The notes: generated by a model not told the origin, from the sequence alone. Shown: positions 54,064 to 63,776, counted from the first letter of the stretch. The stretch: 64,000 nucleotides of DNA from Mesorhizobium sp. WSM3862 (GCF_002294985.1 NZ_NSGE01000005.1:591872-655871), one strand, 5' to 3'. Made by a program: numbers and translations.

Positions 54064-57000
54064 ACGCGCTGACCGCCATCCCCTATGCCGAGTTCGGCAT
54101 CCAGTCGAACTTTTCCTTCCTGCGCGGCGCCTCCAAGCCCGAGGAGCTGGTGGTCACGGCGAAATTCTACGGCTTTTCCTCGATCGGCCTTGCCGACCGC
54201 AACACGGTCGCCGGCGTCGTGCGGGCCTGGCAGCAGGCCAGGGTCGAGAAGCTGGCCTATCATCCCGGTTGCCGCCTGGTTTTCTGCGACGGCACGCCGG
54301 ACATTGTGGCTTACCCCCGCGACCGCAAGGGCTGGGGGCATCTCTGCCGCATGCTGACGCAGGCCAATCTGCGCGACGAGAACGAGAAGGGCGCGACGCT
54401 GCTCGAACTCAGCGACCTTCTCGAATGGGGCGATCTGATGTCGTTGGCCATCCTGCCCAACCTGTCGGGAGGCGCGGAAGACAATCTGACGCTCATTAGC
54501 CGGCTTAAGGATCGTTTCGGCGCCGCGCTTCGGCTTGCCGTGGCGCCTGATTACGGCGGCAACGACCGCTTCCGTATCGAGCAGGCGGCGGCGATGGCCC
54601 ACCATCTGCACATCCCGCTGATGGCGACCAACGACGTGCTCTATCATGCCGCCGACCGCCGCCCGCTGCAGGACGTGCTGACCGCGATCCGCCTCAACAC
54701 GCCGGTTTCCGAGGTCGGGCTGGAGCTGACGGCAAATGCCGAGCGTCATCTGAAGACGCCGCTGGAGATGGCGCGGCTTTTCCGCCGACACCCTGAAGCG
54801 CTGGCGGAGACGCTGCGCTTCGCCGACGAGCTCACCTTCTCGCTCAGCGACCTCGAATACAATTATCCGGACGAGCCGACGGAATCCGGCCTCGGACCGC
54901 AGGCCGAGCTCGAACGCCTAGCGCGGGAAGGAGCGGCCGTGCGCTATCCGGCCGGAATCCCGGAAGAAGTGCTGCGGCGCATCGGCAGCGAGCTCGCTCT
55001 GATCGAGCGGCTGAACTATGCGCGCTATTTCCTGACCGTCTATGACATCGTGAAATTCGCCCGCAGCAAGGGTATCCTTTGCCAGGGGCGCGGCTCGGCC
55101 GCCAATTCGGTCATTTGCTTCTGCATCGGCATCACCGAGGTCGGCCCTGACCGGATCGATGCCCTCTTCGAGCGCTTCATCTCCGAGAAACGTAACGAGC
55201 CTCCCGACATCGACGTCGACTTCGAGCATGAACGGCGCGACGAGGTCATCGCTTATATTTACGAGAAATACAGCGCCAAGCGCACGGCGCTGGCCGCCGC
55301 CGTCATCAGCTATCGCGGCCGCTCCGCCCTGCGCGAGGTGGCGAAGGCCATGGGCTTGTCCGAAGACGTCAGGAGCGCCCTGTCGAGCACCATCTGGGGC
55401 TGGTCGACCTCGGAGCTCGGCGAAAGGGAAGCCAATGCCGGCGGCCTCGACCGCGCCGATCCGCTGTCGCGGCAGGTGCTGGAACGCGCCAACGAGATCA
55501 TCGGCTTCCCCCGCCATCTCTCCCAGCATGTCGGCGGCTTCGTCATCACCCGCGACCGGCTCGACGAGGTCGTGCCCATCGTCAAGACGGCGATGGAAGA
55601 GCGCAAGATGGTCGAGTGGGACAAGGACGATCTCGACGCGGTGAAGATCCTCAAGGTGGATGTGCTGGCGCTCGGCATGCTGACCTGCCTGAAGCGAGCC
55701 CTGACCCTGCTCACGCATCATTATCCGCAGGCGCGTGACAAATACGGCCGGCCGCATCAGTTGAGCTCGCTCCCGCCGGAGGACCCTCGCGTCTACGACA
55801 TGATCTGCCGGGCCGACACGCTGGGCGTCTTCCAGATCGAGTCGCGCGCCCAGATGTCGATGCTGCCGCGGCTTAAACCGCGTGAATTCTACGATCTCGT
55901 CATCGAGGTGGCTATCGTGCGGCCCGGCCCGATCCAGGGCGACATGGTGCACCCCTATCTGCGTAGACGGCAGGGCAAGGAGAACGCCGAATACCCGAAG
56001 CCGGAACTGAAGGAGATTCTCGGCAAGACGCTGGGCGTGCCGCTGTTCCAGGAGCAGGCGATGAAGATCGCCATCGTTGCCGGCGGCTTCCAGCCGGGCG
56101 AGGCCGATGAGCTGCGGCGCGCCATGGCCACCTTCAAGCGCACCGGCACGATCGGCAACTACCGCCAGCGCATGATCGACGGCATGGTCGACAAGGGCTA
56201 CCAAAAGGAATTCGCCGAACGTTGCTTCAAGCAGATCGAAGGCTTTGGCGAATATGGCTTTCCGGAAAGCCATGCCGCCTCCTTCGCGCTGCTGGTCTAT
56301 GCCTCCTGCTGGTTCAAGACCTTCTATCCCGACGTCTTCTGCGCCGCGATTTTGAACTCGCAGCCGATGGGGTTCTATCAGCCCGCCCAGCTGGTTCGCG
56401 ACGCGCGCGACCATGGCGTGGAGGTGCGTGAGGTCGATATCAACCATTCCGTCTGGGATTGCACGCTGGAGGGGGCCGGTTTCGATCCTTCGCGCATCCT
56501 CGAACGCCATGCCTCGATGCGCGGCGTCATCGAGACGGCTCATGCGGTGCGGCTTGGCTTCCGTCAGATCAAGGGGCTTTCGGAGGAAGGGATGGAGGCC
56601 GCCGTCGCCCGGCGCGGCGACGGCTATCGATCGGTCAGGGATGTCTGGCTGCGTTCGGGCCTCGATGTCGGCGAGATCGAAAGGTTGGCCCAGGCCGACG
56701 CCTTCCGCTCGCTCGGCCTCGACCGCCGCGCGGCGCTCTGGGAGGTGCGCGCGCTGGACGGCAGGAGCGCAGCCGAGAAACTGCCGCTGTTCGACCAGCC
56801 CACGCTCCGCCTGCGCGAGCTGGAGCCCGAGACGAAGCTGCCGAAAATGCCGCTCGGCGAGCATGTCGTCCACGACTATCGCTCGCTCGGCCTGTCGCTG
56901 AAGGAACATCCCGTCGCCTTCCTGCGCGAGCGGCTTGACCGCGCCGGCATCACCCCTAATGTCCGCCTGCCGTCGGTGCGCGACGGCCGCCGCGTCACCG

Positions 57001-57392
57001 TCGCCGGCCTGGTGCTGGTGCGCCAGCGCCCCGGCAAGGGCAATGCGATCTTCCTAACCCTGGAGGACGAAAAGGCGATCGCCAATGTCATCATCTGGCC
57101 GCGCGTCTTCGACCGCTTCCGCTCTATCGTGATGGGCGCGCGCTTCATCCGCGTCACCGGCAAGCTGCAGCAGGAATCGGATGTCATCCACATCGTCGCC
57201 GACAGGATCGAGGATTTGACGCCCTGGCTGAGCGTCCTCCTGCAGGAGGCGCCCATCATCGAGCATCAGCCCGCCGGGTCATCGAATGGACCGGAGCGCT
57301 CCGCGAACCGCGGCCTGCCGGGGCGGCAGCATGTCGACGCCCTGTCGGGCGCGGCGCAACAGGTCATGCCCAAGGGGCGCAATTTCCAGTAG
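54060..57392 (+). CDS. dnaE2: error-prone DNA polymerase DnaE2
   Basis: C-family polymerase for translesion synthesis. The 1110-residue protein has the PHP domain (IQSNFSFLRGASKPEELV), the catalytic aspartates in PDIDVDFEHERRDEVI near residue 383, LCQGRGSAANSVICF, and the C-terminal OB fold (AGLVLVRQRPGKGNAIFLTL). The C-terminus ends AAQQVMPKGRNFQ. ATG 54060 overlaps the imuB stop. Length is normal for DnaE2. Confidence 0.95.
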   Translation: MNALTAIPYAEFGIQSNFSFLRGASKPEELVVTAKFYGFSSIGLADRNTVAGVVRAWQQARVEKLAYHPGCRLVFCDGTPDIVAYPRDRKGWGHLCRMLTQANLRDENEKGATLLELSDLLEWGDLMSLAILPNLSGGAEDNLTLISRLKDRFGAALRLAVAPDYGGNDRFRIEQAAAMAHHLHIPLMATNDVLYHAADRRPLQDVLTAIRLNTPVSEVGLELTANAERHLKTPLEMARLFRRHPEALAETLRFADELTFSLSDLEYNYPDEPTESGLGPQAELERLAREGAAVRYPAGIPEEVLRRIGSELALIERLNYARYFLTVYDIVKFARSKGILCQGRGSAANSVICFCIGITEVGPDRIDALFERFISEKRNEPPDIDVDFEHERRDEVIAYIYEKYSAKRTALAAAVISYRGRSALREVAKAMGLSEDVRSALSSTIWGWSTSELGEREANAGGLDRADPLSRQVLERANEIIGFPRHLSQHVGGFVITRDRLDEVVPIVKTAMEERKMVEWDKDDLDAVKILKVDVLALGMLTCLKRALTLLTHHYPQARDKYGRPHQLSSLPPEDPRVYDMICRADTLGVFQIESRAQMSMLPRLKPREFYDLVIEVAIVRPGPIQGDMVHPYLRRRQGKENAEYPKPELKEILGKTLGVPLFQEQAMKIAIVAGGFQPGEADELRRAMATFKRTGTIGNYRQRMIDGMVDKGYQKEFAERCFKQIEGFGEYGFPESHAASFALLVYASCWFKTFYPDVFCAAILNSQPMGFYQPAQLVRDARDHGVEVREVDINHSVWDCTLEGAGFDPSRILERHASMRGVIETAHAVRLGFRQIKGLSEEGMEAAVARRGDGYRSVRDVWLRSGLDVGEIERLAQADAFRSLGLDRRAALWEVRALDGRSAAEKLPLFDQPTLRLRELEPETKLPKMPLGEHVVHDYRSLGLSLKEHPVAFLRERLDRAGITPNVRLPSVRDGRRVTVAGLVLVRQRPGKGNAIFLTLEDEKAIANVIIWPRVFDRFRSIVMGARFIRVTGKLQQESDVIHIVADRIEDLTPWLSVLLQEAPIIEHQPAGSSNGPERSANRGLPGRQHVDALSGAAQQVMPKGRNFQ

Positions 57393-57416
57393 CGGCAACC
57401 GGTCCGCCGGCGCGAT

Positions 57417-57656
57417 TCACGACGGCCCGCCGAGCCGCGGCGGCTTGAGAGCGTCTTCGGCCGAGATCGTGCGCGCTTCCGAAGGCAGCATGATCGGGAT
57501 GCCGTCACGCACCGGATAGGCAAGCTTCGCCACGCGCGAGATCAGTTCGCTGCGCTCGGCGTCCCAGGTCAACGGTCCTTTGGTCAGCGGGCAGGCGAGC
57601 AGTTCCAGCAATTTCGGGTCGACCGTGGCTTTGCGCCCGTCACGTCCGTCCGCCAT
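57417..57656 (-). CDS. Trm112 family protein
   Basis: A 79-residue protein with LLELLACPLTKGPLTWDAER and LAYPVRDGIPIMLPSEAR. It matches the bacterial Trm112-like (UPF0434/YcaR) family, small zinc-ribbon-like partners of methyltransferases, but only one Cys remains. Convergent with dnaE2, 24 bp apart. Confidence 0.88.
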   Translation of the reverse strand: MADGRDGRKATVDPKLLELLACPLTKGPLTWDAERSELISRVAKLAYPVRDGIPIMLPSEARTISAEDALKPPRLGGPS

Positions 57657-57737
57657 CTCGCTTTTCCATTGTCCAACTGCCGCCGGCCTAAGTGTTGAGA
57701 TTCAGGTCAGGCCGATTTCACCTGAAAATCATTGCGC

Positions 57738-58409
57738 TTACTGCAGGCTCGAGCCAAAATCCTCATCTTCGCGCGCCAGCGTAATTTCGGTGATGGCGAT
57801 CAGCGTCTCGGCGCGCGTCTTCAGGTCCGCCGCCTCGAGCAGGGCCTGCTTCTCGGCCGGCCCATAGGGCGCCATCATCGACAGCGCGTTGACCAGCATG
57901 GCGTTCTCGGCGCGGCTCACGCTTTCCCAGTCGGCCTCGAGGTCGTTGGCCTGCAGATAGGCGCGGAACGCCTTGAGCAGGGCAGGGCGGTCGACCTCGG
58001 CACCGGCCGGATCCTCCTCGAGATCGGCGAGGAAGGGAGCCATCCGGCATTGCCGGAACGGCGTCTTGACCGCCAGCTCATCTGTGACACGGAAGCGGCA
58101 GACGCCTTGCAGCGAGATCAGGTAGCGCCCGTCGCCGGTCTCGGCAAGCGAGATGATGCGCCCGGCACAGCCGACGCTGCAAAGCTCGGGCTCGCCGTCG
58201 TCGCGCAGCGCGCCGTCGAGGCTGGGCTGGATCATGCCGATCAACCGCGGCCCGGCCATCGCCTCATCGATCATCTCCAGGTAGCGCGGCTCGAAAATGT
58301 TGAGCGGCATGCGGCCGCCGGGCAGCAGCAGCGCCCCGGCGAGCGGAAACACCGGGATCCTCGACGGCAGATCCCTGGCGAGCCGGTAGCGGGCGTTTCC
58401 GACCTGCAC
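57738..58409 (-). CDS. LON peptidase substrate-binding domain protein
   Basis: A 223-residue protein with the LON N-terminal domain alone: RIPVFPLAGALLLPGGRMPL, IFEPRYLEMIDEAMAG, and VGCAGRIISLAETGDGRYLI. No AAA or protease domain follows. GTG 58409 with GGAGGG six bases ahead is preferred over the upstream TTG at 58433. It may tether substrates to other proteases; role unknown. The trm112-like gene follows. Confidence 0.86.
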   Translation of the reverse strand: MQVGNARYRLARDLPSRIPVFPLAGALLLPGGRMPLNIFEPRYLEMIDEAMAGPRLIGMIQPSLDGALRDDGEPELCSVGCAGRIISLAETGDGRYLISLQGVCRFRVTDELAVKTPFRQCRMAPFLADLEEDPAGAEVDRPALLKAFRAYLQANDLEADWESVSRAENAMLVNALSMMAPYGPAEKQALLEAADLKTRAETLIAITEITLAREDEDFGSSLQ

Positions 58410-58604
58410 CTCAACCCTCCGCCTGCACTTCAACTCTCGAAAGCGTCGCTGGGCAGCGTATCAATCTGCGATCTCCTCTTACGCAACCCAGCCTGTTTAA
58501 ACCCTTAACCGGCAGGGCAAGCCGCTGCCGCCTATCTGGCGCAGTTGCCGCCTTGCGCAAGACCCTCTTGGCAAAAGGGGCCGGCAGCAAAGCCGGCAAA
58601 AAGC

Positions 58605-59600
58605 TCAGGAGAACAACAGCGACGACAGCTTACGCCGCGCCGACAGCGTCGCCTCGTCGGTCATCCCCCATGCCTCGAAGAACTTCAAGAGCTGCGCACG
58701 CGCGCCATCGTCGTTCCACGTCCGGTCGGCCCTGACGATCGCCAGCAGGTTGTCGGCGGCCTGCATCCGCTCGCCGCGCGCATTCTGCACCATCGCCAGG
58801 TCGAACCGCGCCTGGTGATCGTTCGGGTTGGCGGCGAGCCGGCGTTCGAACTCGGCCGGATTGCCGAGCGCGGCGGCTTCCGCCGCGAGCGTCATCTTGG
58901 CGCGCAGCGCGGCAAGCGCCGGCGCATCCTTCTTGTCCTCCGGCGTCTTGGCAAGCACCGCCTCGGCGCCTTGGCTGTCGCCGGCCTCGAACAGGATCTC
59001 GCCGAGCCCGGCGATGGCCTCGATGGTTTCGGGCGACTGCTCGAGGATCGCATCATAGATGTCGGCCGCGGTCTGGGTGTCGCCCGCCTCGCGCGCCTCG
59101 GCGGCCGCGGCCAGCGCTTCGGTGACCTGCGGCGCGCCGCCTCCGCCCTTGCCGCCGACCTTCTGGATGAACTGCGTGATCTGGCTTTCCGGAATGGCGC
59201 CCATGAAGCCGTCGACGGGCTGGCCGTCCTTGAAGGCGATGACCGCGGGAATCGACTGGATGCCGAGCTGGCCGGCGACCGAGGGATGGTCGTCGATGTT
59301 CATCTTGACCAGCCTGACCTTGCCGCCGGCAGCCTTGACCGCCTTTTCGAGCTGCGGCGTCAGCTGCTTGCACGGGCCGCACCAGGGCGCCCAGAAGTCG
59401 ACCAGCACCGGCTGGCGGCGCGATTCCTGGATGACATCGGCCGCGAACGTCGCGGTCGTCGTGTCCTTGACGAGATCCGCGGCCGCAGGCGCCTCGCCGA
59501 GCGAGACCTTGCCGCGGTCGGCCCCGCCATACTGGACGGATTGGGCGTACTGGCCGGCATTGCCGCCAAATGAGCCGCTGAACGGATTGTTGTCACTCAT
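58605..59600 (-). CDS. thioredoxin-TPR protein, CnoX-like co-chaperone
   Basis: A 331-residue protein with a thioredoxin domain (VDFWAPWCGPCKQLTPQLEK, CGPC near residue 77, cis-Pro IQSIPAVIAF) and a C-terminal TPR-like helical domain (QTAADIYDAILEQSPETIEA). This architecture is the YbbN/CnoX family, a holdase linked to GroEL/DnaK that protects against hypochlorite oxidation in E. coli. A CGPC active site is present, unlike in E. coli YbbN (SxxC). Likely redox active. Confidence 0.9.
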   Translation of the reverse strand: MSDNNPFSGSFGGNAGQYAQSVQYGGADRGKVSLGEAPAAADLVKDTTTATFAADVIQESRRQPVLVDFWAPWCGPCKQLTPQLEKAVKAAGGKVRLVKMNIDDHPSVAGQLGIQSIPAVIAFKDGQPVDGFMGAIPESQITQFIQKVGGKGGGGAPQVTEALAAAAEAREAGDTQTAADIYDAILEQSPETIEAIAGLGEILFEAGDSQGAEAVLAKTPEDKKDAPALAALRAKMTLAAEAAALGNPAEFERRLAANPNDHQARFDLAMVQNARGERMQAADNLLAIVRADRTWNDDGARAQLLKFFEAWGMTDEATLSARRKLSSLLFS

Positions 59601-59687
59601 GTCGTCGCCCTTTCGGTCGCGTCGTCGCCGGCTTCGGGGGGTGCGGCGCGTTATTGTCGGATTTCGGTTTCGCCATCCATGTGGCGA

Positions 59688-60185
59688 TCAGCCCGAGACT
59701 TTCAAGATAACAGGATCGTGGCCGGTTGCCTCGACGAATTTGACGAGATCGGCAGCGGCGATGGCCGTCGTCGCTTCATTGGTCAGCGGATGGCCGTTGA
59801 TGACCTCGTGGCTCATCAATTCCTGGTCCAGAACCACCTTGATCCGCCCGGCCGTGTCGTTGATCAGGCCGAAGATGGTAACCGCGCCGGGAATGACGCC
59901 GAGCAGCTCCATCAGCATTTCCGGCTTGCCGAAGGAGACGCGGCTGGCGGCGCCGATCAGGTGGTGGATCTGCTTGAGATCCACCACGGCCTCCTCGCCG
60001 ACGGTGACGAGAAAGTAATTGTCCTTCTTGTCCTTGAGGAAGAGGTTCTTGGTGTGGCCGCCCGGGATCTCTCCGCGCAGCGCCTGCGAATCGGCGACCG
60101 TGAACAATGGCGGGTGGCGCACCGTCGAGACGGAAATGCCGAGATCGGCAAGAAAGGCATAAAGCTCGGCTTCGGTCTTCGGCAT
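59688..60185 (-). CDS. prolyl-tRNA editing domain protein (YbaK/ProX type)
   Basis: A 165-residue protein of the YbaK/PrdX family, trans-editing deacylases that hydrolyse mischarged Ala- or Cys-tRNA-Pro. TVRHPPLFTVADSQAL and HTKNLFLKDKKDNYFLVTVG near residue 45 are the ProX motifs; the catalytic Lys is present. ATG 60185 with GAGGA ahead is preferred over 60200. Confidence 0.9.
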   Translation of the reverse strand: MPKTEAELYAFLADLGISVSTVRHPPLFTVADSQALRGEIPGGHTKNLFLKDKKDNYFLVTVGEEAVVDLKQIHHLIGAASRVSFGKPEMLMELLGVIPGAVTIFGLINDTAGRIKVVLDQELMSHEVINGHPLTNEATTAIAAADLVKFVEATGHDPVILKVSG

Positions 60186-60392
60186 CGGTCCTCGCATCAT
60201 CTGGAAAGCTTGTGCCGTTTACGGCGAACGATGCCCTTGGGGCAAGATCGCCCGGCTGGGCCAACGCAATCCGCCGGTTCGAAACCACCTTCCCTATAGG
60301 AAGAGCTAGCTCCAAAAAGACCGTCATTTCCCTGTTGCAATCGCCGCGCTCTTCGGCCATATAGGCGCGGCTTGCGGCCCAAGGCCGCGCGA

Positions 60393-60467
60393 GCGGGTGT
60401 AGCTCAGGGGTAGAGCACAACCTTGCCAAGGTTGGGGTCGGGCGTTCGAATCGCCTCACCCGCTCCA
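60393..60467 (+). tRNA. tRNA-Gly (anticodon GCC)
   Basis: Cloverleaf folds fully: acceptor GCGGGTG/CACCCGC, D-arm GCTCAGGGGTAGAGC, anticodon arm CAACC-TTGCCAA-GGTTG with anticodon GCC (60426-60428), T-arm with TTCGAAT, and an encoded CCA (60465-60467). A strong terminator follows 27 bp later. Confidence 0.98.
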
Positions 60468-60493
60468 GTTTCCTTCAGGGAATCAAGCAAACG

Positions 60494-60525
60494 AAAAGCC
60501 GCGGTTCGCCGCGGCTTTTTCGCGT
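60494..60525 (+). terminator. intrinsic terminator after tRNA-Gly
   Basis: AAAAGCCGCGG (60494-60504), loop TTCG, and CCGCGGCTTTT (60509-60519), then TCGCGTTTTT. The UUCG-type tetraloop and U-run make it strong. It also suits the minus-strand gene ending at 60535. Confidence 0.9.
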
Positions 60526-60534
60526 TTTTAGCCT

Positions 60535-60828
60535 TCAGAACAAGATTCCGTTGCGCGCCATTCCCCATACTGTGGCGACGCAGTGAACGATCCCGATCGG
60601 CAGCGCCAGCAACGGCTTGGAGCGGATCAGAAGGATATAGATCGTGAATTGGGCGCATGCCGCGAGCGACCCGGGCAAAGCGCCAACGCCCGCCATCATC
60701 AGCAGCATCATCCAGGGGACCACGACGAAACCGGGAACGTTCGTTCCGTGCCCTGCGCCCATCGTGAAAAGCGCGATGAGGAACCCGACAAAGCCCAGGC
60801 CTAACCCGGCCGCGATCGTCTTCAGCAT
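60535..60828 (-). CDS. small membrane protein, unknown family
   Basis: A 97-residue very hydrophobic protein, starting MLKTIAAGLGLGFVGFLIAL, with three helices and GVGALPGSLAACAQFTIYI. No family recognised. Compositional bias is ordinary. It converges with the tRNA and its terminator. Confidence 0.7.
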   Translation of the reverse strand: MLKTIAAGLGLGFVGFLIALFTMGAGHGTNVPGFVVVPWMMLLMMAGVGALPGSLAACAQFTIYILLIRSKPLLALPIGIVHCVATVWGMARNGILF

Positions 60829-61050
60829 TGCGCTGCTCTCCGCGATCTGTGGCTCGGCTCATGCTGGCCGGGCAAAATAGGTCGCGACGGAAAGGACGCG
60901 CCCTGCCGCCCACTCCTGACAGGTTGAAGCCTTTGCTCGAACAATTCCAGTAAAGTCCCTAACGGCTCGCCGCTCTCGCCGAAGCCTTCAGTCCGGAATT
61001 GCGCAAAAAAGGAAGTCGAGCGGTTCGGCGTTTCCATAAAACGAACCGCT

Positions 61051-61500
61051 CTACCCCAGCCTCGCCCTCGTCGTCCTCGGCGTCGCCAACAGCAGGCTCG
61101 TCTCGCTGCCGGTGATCCCGGGGATCAGCCGGATGCGACGCAGCACGGCGTCGAAGTCCGTGAGTGAGGCGGTGCCGAGCTCGACCACCAGGTCCCAGCG
61201 GCCGTTGGTGGTATGGATGGTCGACACCTCGGGAAAGCCGCCGAGCGCCCTGATCACGCGGTCCGCGGCATGGCCTTCGATCTCGATCATCATGACGCCG
61301 CGTATCTTCTGGTCGACCGCATCGGCGCGCAGCACCACCGTGTAGCCGATGATCTCGCCGGATTTCTCCAGCCGCTCCATGCGCGCCCGGACCGTCGCGC
61401 GCGAGACGCCGAGATCGAGCGCGAGATCGGAGACGCTGCGCCGCGCATCGTGCCTCAGAAGCGTCACCAGTCTCTCGTCGAGCGCGTCCATGTTGACCAT
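61051..61500 (-). CDS. Lrp/AsnC family transcriptional regulator
   Basis: A 149-residue Lrp-type regulator: HTH SDLALDLGVSRATVRARMERL near residue 24, and the RAM/ACT-like ligand domain (GYTVVLRADAVDQKI, TTNGRWDLVVELG). Divergent from arginase by 120 bp, so probably the arginine- or ornithine-responsive activator of the arginase-ocd operon, as in related bacteria. Ligand inferred from context. Confidence 0.9.
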   Translation of the reverse strand: MVNMDALDERLVTLLRHDARRSVSDLALDLGVSRATVRARMERLEKSGEIIGYTVVLRADAVDQKIRGVMMIEIEGHAADRVIRALGGFPEVSTIHTTNGRWDLVVELGTASLTDFDAVLRRIRLIPGITGSETSLLLATPRTTRARLG

Positions 61501-61620
61501 TTCGAGCAGCCGATCTGCCCACTATGATAAATCGACCTTTTCGAAATGCCAATTTATCCTGTTCAAACCGCCAGGCAGCGGTGCTTCACTCCGGCAAATC
61601 AAACGCAAAGGCGGAAAGTG

Positions 61621-62553
61621 ATGCGCTGTAGGATCGTCGGCGCGCCGGTGCAGGACGGCGCGGGCAGGATGGGATGCGAGATGGGGCCGAGCGCGTTGCG
61701 CACCGCGGGGCTTGTCGCGGTGCTGTCGGAGCTCGGCCATGAGGTCGAGGACTGGGGCGCGGTTGAGAAGGCGGCGGCGCGCCCTGTCGCTCATGGCAAT
61801 CTCGCCTTGAAGGCGCTCCCCGAAATCTCCGCCTGGACGGCGGCGATTTCCGAGACCGCCTACGCCGCGTCGAAGGATGGCATGCCGATCTTCCTCGGCG
61901 GCGACCACTCGATCTCCGCCGGCACCGTCTCCGGGGTGGCGCGCCGCGCCGCCGAACGCGGCCGGCCGCTTTTCGTGCTGTGGCTCGACGCCCACCCGGA
62001 TTTCCACACGCTCGACACCACCACCAGCGGCAATCTGCACGGCGTGCCGCTCGCCTATGCCAGCGGCCGTCCCGGCTTCAACGGCTATTTCCCCGACCTG
62101 CCCGCCGCAGTCGACCCGGCCCGCGTCTGCACCATGGGCCTGCGTAGCGTCGATCCTGCCGAGCGCCGCGCGCTGAAGGAAGCGGGTGTGACCGTGCATG
62201 ACATGCGCGCCATCGACGAGCACGGCATCGCCCCGCTGCTGCGCGCTTTCCTGGCCAGGATCGAAGAGGCAAACGGGCTGCTGCATGTCAGCCTCGACGT
62301 CGACTTCCTCGACCCCTCGATCGCGCCGGCCGTCGGCACCACGGTTCCCGGCGGCGCCACCTTCCGCGAGGCGCATCTGGTGATGGAGATGCTCTCCGAC
62401 AGCGGCCTGGTCTCCAGCCTCGACCTGGTCGAACTGAACCCGTTCCTCGACGAACGCGGCCGCACCGCCACCCTGATGGTCGACCTCACCGCCAGCCTGA
62501 TGGGCCGCCGCATCATGGACCGCCCGACCCGCAGCCATTCCGGAAGCCTCTGA
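61621..62553 (+). CDS. rocF: arginase
   Basis: Hydrolyses arginine to ornithine and urea. The 310-residue ureohydrolase has the manganese motifs FLGGDHSISAGTVSGV, LDAHPDFHTLDTTTSGN and SLDVDFLDPSIAPAVGT. ATG 61621 with GCGGAAAG ahead; frame open upstream is ignored. First gene of an arginine catabolic operon. Confidence 0.95.
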   Translation: MRCRIVGAPVQDGAGRMGCEMGPSALRTAGLVAVLSELGHEVEDWGAVEKAAARPVAHGNLALKALPEISAWTAAISETAYAASKDGMPIFLGGDHSISAGTVSGVARRAAERGRPLFVLWLDAHPDFHTLDTTTSGNLHGVPLAYASGRPGFNGYFPDLPAAVDPARVCTMGLRSVDPAERRALKEAGVTVHDMRAIDEHGIAPLLRAFLARIEEANGLLHVSLDVDFLDPSIAPAVGTTVPGGATFREAHLVMEMLSDSGLVSSLDLVELNPFLDERGRTATLMVDLTASLMGRRIMDRPTRSHSGSL

Positions 62554-62555
62554 TC

Positions 62556-63614
62556 ATGACCCAGCCGTCCCGCCTTGCCATCGTCCCCTTCGTCAGCGTC
62601 GACCGCATGATGAAGCTGGTGCTCGCCATCGGCGTCGAGCGCTTCCTCACCGAGCTTGCCGCCTATGTCGAGGAGGATTTCCGCCGCTGGGAGCTGTTCG
62701 ACAAGACGCCGCGCATCGCCTCGCACAGCCATGACGGCGTCATCGAGCTGATGCCGACCAGCGACGGCAAGATGTACGGCTTCAAATACGTCAACGGCCA
62801 TCCGAAGAACATGCGCGAGGGCCGCCAGACGGTCACCGCCTTCGGCGTGCTCGCCGATGTCGGTTCCGGCTATCCGATGCTCTTGACCGAGATGACGATC
62901 CTGACGGCGCTGCGCACCGCCGCGACCTCGGCGGTTGCCGCCAAATATCTGGCACCGAAAGGGTCGCGCGCCATGGCCATCATCGGGAACGGCGCCCAGT
63001 CCGAGTTCCAGGCCGTCGCGTTCAAGGCGCTGCTCGGCATCGACCGGCTGCGGCTCTACGACATCGACCGCTCTGCTTCCGAAAAATGCGCCCGCAACCT
63101 CGCCGGCAAGGGCTTCGACATCACCATCTGTTCGACCGGGCAGGACGCGGTGGAAGGCGTCGACATCATCACCACGGTGACCGCCGACAAGCAGTACGCC
63201 ACCATCCTCACCGACAACATGGTCGGTTCCGGCGTCCACATCAACGCCGTCGGCGGCGACTGTCCCGGCAAGACCGAGCTGCACCGCGATATCCTTTTGC
63301 GCTCCGACATCTTCGTCGAGTTTCCGCCGCAGACGCGCATCGAGGGCGAGATCCAGCAGCTCGATGCCGATCATCCGGTGACCGAGCTGTGGCAGGTCAT
63401 GACCGGCCAGGCCGAGGGCCGCAAGACGAAGGAGCAGATCACGCTGTTCGATTCCGTCGGCTTTGCAACGGAGGATTTTTCCGCGCTGCGCTATGTTCGC
63501 GACCAGCTTCAGGCGACCGGCCTCTATGAGGAGCTCGACCTGCTCGCCGACCCCGACGAGCCGCGCGACCTGTTCGGCATGCTGCTGAGGGCCGCCATGC
63601 AACCTGCCGCGTAA
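62556..63614 (+). CDS. ocd: ornithine cyclodeaminase
   Basis: Converts ornithine to proline and ammonia using NAD. The 352-residue protein has RIASHSHDGVIELMPTSDG, MAIIGNGAQSEFQAVAFKAL (dinucleotide fold) and NAVGGDCPGKTELHRDIL, with the catalytic Asp. It follows arginase by two bases, so the two make an arginine-to-proline route like that of Agrobacterium and Brucella. Confidence 0.95.
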   Translation: MTQPSRLAIVPFVSVDRMMKLVLAIGVERFLTELAAYVEEDFRRWELFDKTPRIASHSHDGVIELMPTSDGKMYGFKYVNGHPKNMREGRQTVTAFGVLADVGSGYPMLLTEMTILTALRTAATSAVAAKYLAPKGSRAMAIIGNGAQSEFQAVAFKALLGIDRLRLYDIDRSASEKCARNLAGKGFDITICSTGQDAVEGVDIITTVTADKQYATILTDNMVGSGVHINAVGGDCPGKTELHRDILLRSDIFVEFPPQTRIEGEIQQLDADHPVTELWQVMTGQAEGRKTKEQITLFDSVGFATEDFSALRYVRDQLQATGLYEELDLLADPDEPRDLFGMLLRAAMQPAA

Positions 63615-63629
63615 GGGAATGAGCGCGTG

Positions 63630-63764
63630 ATCTCCCCCCTTGCGGGGGAGATGGCCGGCAGGCCAGAGGGGGTCGCCTCGCGTGGAGCGCCAACCTCCAT
63701 CTGCCGCAGCAGGCCGAGCCCAGTCGGACCGACCCCCTCTGTCGCCTTCGGCGACATCTCCCCC
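63630..63764. repeat. palindromic repeat element beside ISAs1-type transposase
   Basis: ATCTCCCCC (63630-63638) pairs with GGGGGAGAT (63644-63652) and again with a second ATCTCCCCC at 63756-63764. AGAGGGGGTC (63665-63674) and GACCCCCTCT (63731-63740) are perfect 10-bp inverted arms, followed by GTCGCC-TTC-GGCGAC (63741-63755). About 135 bp; no coding sign. It is the RIME/MITE-like type of rhizobial repeat. Confidence 0.85.
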
Positions 63765-63776
63765 TCAAGAGCAGGG

